Shown piece after piece: positions 5,120 through 7,374 of a stretch of DNA of 7,374 nucleotides. The DNA is from Planctomycetota bacterium (GTDB lineage: Bacteria > Planctomycetota > Planctomycetia > Pirellulales > UBA1268). The notes under the pieces were generated by a model. That model was not told where the DNA came from and ran no database searches. It worked only from the letters and a program-made list of their open reading frames with translations. The stretch's first letter is position 1; each line of letters begins with the position of its first letter. Location of the stretch: the NCBI GenBank assembly GCA_003670825.1, contig QWQL01000077.1, positions 1 to 7,374 of the forward strand, written 5' to 3'. The position numbers were made by a program, and so were the translations under genes.

Positions 5120-6453
5120 GCCAGTCCCGTGCGGCCATGCCCGGCTCCGTCCCGCCGCTCGGCGGCCAACCGCTGCTCGAAGTGAATCGGCTGACGATCC
5201 GCTTCGGCGGGCTTGTGGCCGTGTCGGAACTCGACCTCGAAGTTCCGGCCGGCAGCGTGGTCTCGGTGATCGGCCCCAACGGTGCCGGAAAGACGACCGC
5301 CTTCAACTGCATCAGCGGCATCTACTCGCCAACCTCCGGCACGGTGCGATTCATGGGCCGGCGGCTGGAGCGGGCGTTCACGCCCCGCGTATTCTGGTCG
5401 GCCCTCGGGATCGGACTGCTCACGGGGCTGCTGCTGGCCGCGGCCGCGGTGGACGTCGATCGCCTCTGGATGGCCGTGGTGAAGCGGGGAATGATCACCG
5501 GAGAGCCCTTCACCCTCTCCGGCGCCGTCGACCGCCTGCGGGGCTACTTTCGGGCAGAACTGGCGATCGACCAGATGGCGGGTAAGTGGCGGGTGGTCAG
5601 CGCCGACGGGTCTGACGTGCTGGCGATCAAGCGAAATCTCGACGAGGCCCGTGCAGTCCGTAACGAACTCCAGGCCGCCGTGACCGCCCGCAGGGCGGGG
5701 CCCGGCACGATTCCCGACGCCACCGATTCGGAGCGGACCGGTGCCACGTGGACGCCCGAGAAGCTGGCGATCAAGGAGGAGCTGCTCGACCGCCTCGCGG
5801 CCGGCAAGTCGCGGGTCCGGTGGCGGTGCATCGCCGGGCTGCTCTTCGGTTGGCTGCTCGGCACCGCCGGCACGCTCGCCGTCTGGAATCGCGGTCGCCG
5901 CTCGCCGCATGTCGTGGCCCAGTCAGGCATCGCCCGGACATTCCAGAACATCCGGCTCTTTTCGAACATGACCGTGCTTGAGAACGTGCTCATTGGCCTC
6001 GACAGGACGATCCCCGGAGGCGTGATGGCGATGCTGTTTCGTACGCCGGCCAATCGGCGGGCGGAGTCGACGGCCCAGGGCAGGGCCCTGGAGGAACTCG
6101 CATTCGTCGGCCTCAGTGGCGAGGCGAACCGGATCGCGGGCCAGCTTCCCTATGGCGATCAGCGCCGTCTGGAGATCGCCCGGGCGCTTGCCACGGGGGC
6201 CACGCTCCTGCTACTCGACGAGCCGGCCGCGGGCATGAATCCGGCGGAGACGGCCGATCTTGCCGGGCTCGTCGAGCGGATCCGCGACCGGGGTGTGACG
6301 GTGCTTCTGATCGAGCACCACATGAACGTGGTGATGCGGGTGAGCGACAAGGTTGCGGTGTTGGATCACGGTGTGAAAATCGCCGAAGGCACGCCGGCCG
6401 AGGTGCGCCGCGACGAGAAGGTGATCGAGGCCTATCTGGGCGGGGAGACGTGA
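5116..6453 (+). CDS. livG: LivG-type ABC importer ATPase with a large membrane-hairpin-like insertion
   Basis: A 445-residue ATPase of the LivG family, which normally has ~250-260 residues. All ATPase elements are present: Walker A GPNGAGKT (53-60); Q-loop in GIARTFQNIRLF (271-282, Gln277); signature region LPYGDQRRLEIAR (344-356), the LivG variant of LSGGQ; Walker B LLLLDEP (364-370) with catalytic Glu369; D-loop AAGMNP; switch His401 in LLIEHH; and a C-terminal VIEAYLGGE typical of branched-chain transporter ATPases. Between the Walker A subdomain and the Q-loop, about residues 86-262 are an extra block with two hydrophobic helices (described separately). The start at 5116 is chosen because it overlaps the livM stop (ATGA) and has GAGG 7 nt upstream; the frame is open further upstream only as a shadow of livM. 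Frame and GC-rich codon choice continue through the insertion, so it appears to be translated. It should pair with LivF and hydrolyse ATP at the cytoplasmic face of LivH-LivM. Confidence 0.93.
   Translation: MSQSRAAMPGSVPPLGGQPLLEVNRLTIRFGGLVAVSELDLEVPAGSVVSVIGPNGAGKTTAFNCISGIYSPTSGTVRFMGRRLERAFTPRVFWSALGIGLLTGLLLAAAAVDVDRLWMAVVKRGMITGEPFTLSGAVDRLRGYFRAELAIDQMAGKWRVVSADGSDVLAIKRNLDEARAVRNELQAAVTARRAGPGTIPDATDSERTGATWTPEKLAIKEELLDRLAAGKSRVRWRCIAGLLFGWLLGTAGTLAVWNRGRRSPHVVAQSGIARTFQNIRLFSNMTVLENVLIGLDRTIPGGVMAMLFRTPANRRAESTAQGRALEELAFVGLSGEANRIAGQLPYGDQRRLEIARALATGATLLLLDEPAAGMNPAETADLAGLVERIRDRGVTVLLIEHHMNVVMRVSDKVAVLDHGVKIAEGTPAEVRRDEKVIEAYLGGET
5371..5901 (+). other. Insertion domain in LivG: two hydrophobic helices around a ~120-residue loop
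   Basis: About residues 86-262 of LivG have no counterpart in ordinary LivG, where the strand after Walker A runs within a few residues into PHxIAxxGIARTFQ. Hydrophobic helix 1 is about residues 93-114 (SALGIGLLTGLLLAAAAV). Helix 2 is about residues 236-257 and contains GLLFGWLLGTAG with a GxxxGxxxG spacing (Gly241, 245, 249). The region between is hydrophilic, with charged, probably helical stretches at 168-193 and 213-232. Arginines flank the block on both ATPase-facing sides (GRRLER before, NRGRRS after), as the positive-inside rule would want for a hairpin with both ends cytoplasmic. Basic residues also lie just before helix 2 (KSRVRWR) and after helix 1 (VVKRG), which weakens that reading. 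I do not recognise the loop as any known domain. Confidence 0.8.
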
Positions 6454-7172
6454 GCACGATGCCGCTCCTGGAAGTCCGTGATCTCGAGGCAGGGTACGGC
6501 CCCATCCGGGCCGTCGATCGCGTGTCGGTCGATGTCGACCACGGCGAACTCGTGGCCCTGATCGGCGCCAACGGTGCCGGCAAGACGACCCTCCTGATGG
6601 CGATTTCGGGCGTGGTGCCGGTGCGGGCAGGCACAGTCCGCTTCGCCGGCGCGGCACTGAACGGGCGGAAGCCGCATGAGATCATGCGGCTGGGAATCGG
6701 CCACGCCCCGGAAGGTCGACGGATTTTCCCCCGCCTGACGGTCCGCGAAAATCTCGAACTCGGCGGGTTCACCCAGACTGATCGCGGCCGGCTCCGCAGC
6801 GACATCGACGAGGCCTGCGGGCTGTTTCCGGTGCTCGGGGAGCGGATGAACCAGATGGGAGGCACGCTCTCCGGGGGCGAGCAGCAGATGCTCGCCATCG
6901 CCCGGGCGCTCGTGGGCCGGCCAAAGCTCCTCCTGCTCGACGAGCCGTCGCTCGGACTCGCACCGCTGATCGTGGCGAAGGTCTTCGAGGTGATCGCCTC
7001 GCTGGCATCACGGGGCATCGCGGTGCTGCTCGTCGAGCAGAATGCCCGGGCGGCCCTCAAGCTCGCCTCCCGCGGCTACGTGCTGGAGACGGGCCGGATC
7101 ACGCTCACGGGCACCGGCCCTGAGCTCGCCGCCGACCGCCGCGTCCGCGACGCCTACCTCGGCGAAGGCTGA
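6450..7172 (+). CDS. livF: Branched-chain amino acid ABC transporter ATPase LivF
   Basis: 240 residues, the usual LivF length. Motifs: Walker A GANGAGKT (39-46); APEGRRIFPRLTVRENL (86-102), where Glu replaces the Q-loop Gln as is usual in LivF; signature LSGGEQQMLAIAR (140-152); Walker B LLLLDEP (160-166) with Glu165; and LLVEQNA (193-199), where Gln stands at the switch-His position, also a LivF family trait. The C-terminus VRDAYLGEG is typical. It forms the ATPase pair with LivG. The start is GTG at 6450, whose GTGA overlaps the livG stop; an ATG at 6459 (residue 4) is an alternative and is better spaced (11 nt) from GGAG at 6444-6447. The family identity excludes the urea-type UrtE as the better match. 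Last gene of the operon. Confidence 0.95.
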   Translation: MSTMPLLEVRDLEAGYGPIRAVDRVSVDVDHGELVALIGANGAGKTTLLMAISGVVPVRAGTVRFAGAALNGRKPHEIMRLGIGHAPEGRRIFPRLTVRENLELGGFTQTDRGRLRSDIDEACGLFPVLGERMNQMGGTLSGGEQQMLAIARALVGRPKLLLLDEPSLGLAPLIVAKVFEVIASLASRGIAVLLVEQNARAALKLASRGYVLETGRITLTGTGPELAADRRVRDAYLGEG

Positions 7173-7181
7173 CGCCACGCG

Positions 7182-7197
7182 GCCGCCGAAGTGCGGC
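7182..7197. terminator. Weak hairpin just after livF
   Basis: GCCGC and GCGGC (7182-7186 and 7193-7197) can form a 5-bp stem with a 6-nt loop, 10 nt after the livF stop. An alternative pairing uses ACGCC (7172-7176) with GGCGT (7195-7199). No T-tract follows, so it would be at best a rho-type or stability element. GC-rich DNA gives such stems easily by chance. Confidence 0.2.
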
Positions 7198-7225
7198 GTT
7201 GTCAGGCGGCACGGCCACACATTGG

Positions 7226-7271
7226 CGACTGAGCCGGAGATACCCGTCAGTCGAATGCGCTCTTGAGCGCA
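7226..7271. terminator. Two adjacent hairpins downstream of livF
   Basis: Hairpin one: CGACTGA (7226-7232) pairs with TCAGTCG (7247-7253); inside it CGG (7235-7237) pairs with CCG (7244-7246), leaving a 2-nt bulge and a 6-nt loop. Hairpin two, 2 nt later: TGCGCT (7256-7261), loop CTTG, AGCGCA (7266-7271). Together they could end or protect the liv transcript, and if a convergent gene ends at 7247 they would lie across its last codons. Neither is followed by a T-run on the + strand. Confidence 0.3.
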
Positions 7272-7374
7272 GTCAAGTTATGTGTAGCGTCGTCTCCGTA
7301 AGCGAGGGCGGGTAGGCGAAGGGGGTCGGCGAACGCTCGCGGAGCCTTGGGCGTATCCTCGCCCGGCGACGCGA
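7247..7374 (-). CDS. Possible 3' end of a convergent gene (hypothetical, partial)
   Basis: On the - strand one frame is open from the right window edge to a TGA at 7249-7247, giving 41 residues that end THNLTALKSAFD. The composition is balanced (Ala, Asp, Leu, Pro, with single Phe/Tyr/Asn/His residues). The other two frames of the same strand give arginine/proline-rich strings typical of shadow translation in GC-rich DNA. By eye about 70% of its third positions are G or C. If real, the gene converges on livF with a 74-nt intergenic gap. The protein is not recognised from this fragment, and the start lies outside the window. Confidence 0.38.
   Translation of the reverse strand, partial: ASPGEDTPKAPRAFADPLRLPALAYGDDATHNLTALKSAFD

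Noticed and set aside
5371..5901. The LivG insertion as an intein or self-splicing intron
   Set aside because: There is no Cys/Ser start with a His-Asn end, no homing-endonuclease motif, no in-frame stops or group II structure, and the insertion is far from the P-loop lysine where inteins usually sit. Two hydrophobic helices fit a domain insertion instead.
3866..7060. Long - strand open frames at 3866-4645, 5101-5910 and 6113-7060
   Set aside because: All are antisense to livH, livM, livG or livF, with Arg/Ser/Pro/His-rich composition and no motifs.
6994..7100. LivF lacking the switch histidine (Gln instead) as evidence of a degenerate ATPase
   Set aside because: Glu-Gln-Asn at this position is the normal LivF family state, so it is not a lesion.
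1831..7172. Urea-type transporter (UrtABCDE) as an alternative identity for the operon
   Set aside because: The ATPase motifs LPYGDQRRLEIAR and LSGGEQQMLAIAR match LivG and LivF better than UrtD (LSHGQ-type) and UrtE. No urease or nitrogen genes are nearby. The exact substrate remains open.
7173..7374. tRNA, riboswitch or small RNA in the tail
   Set aside because: No cloverleaf, T-loop GTTCRA or recognised aptamer core is seen; only short hairpins and a possible - strand coding end.

Overview
The window is a GC-rich, densely packed bacterial chromosome segment. It holds one rRNA methyltransferase gene, cut by the left edge, and a complete five-gene operon for a branched-chain (hydrophobic) amino-acid ABC importer, all on the + strand. 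The last ~125 bases may carry the 3' end of a convergent gene on the - strand. GC-rich third positions, the fused RlmKL enzyme, a weak or absent Shine-Dalgarno at the first transporter gene and long low-complexity insertions would fit a planctomycete, but this is a guess from style. A myxobacterium-like or other high-GC Gram-negative is not excluded.

Layout. Bases 1-1803: 3' part of rlmKL (23S rRNA m2G2445/m7G2069 methyltransferase). Its two catalytic halves are separated by an unusually long linker (~166 residues) built of Pro/Ala low complexity and five 39-bp tandem repeats. Bases 1800-1837: a short junction with a sigma70-like promoter candidate that overlaps the rlmKL stop codon and points at the start of the next gene. 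Bases 1831-7172: livJ/K (substrate-binding lipoprotein), livH and livM (permeases), livG and livF (ATPases), with gaps of 15 and 1 nt and then two 4-nt overlaps. Bases 7173-7374: hairpin-rich tail with the possible convergent gene end.

How the genes work together. The LivJ/K-type lipoprotein should capture a hydrophobic amino acid or related ligand outside the inner membrane and deliver it to the LivH-LivM channel. LivG-LivF would drive import by ATP hydrolysis. RlmKL is housekeeping and functionally unrelated.

The most unusual item is LivG. At 445 residues it is far longer than the usual ~250-260. Between Walker A and the Q-loop sits an in-frame ~177-residue insertion made of two hydrophobic helices flanking a ~120-residue hydrophilic loop. 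All ATPase motifs are intact on both sides. If the two helices cross the membrane, this would be an importer ATPase with its own membrane hairpin and a periplasmic loop, an architecture I do not recognise for this family.
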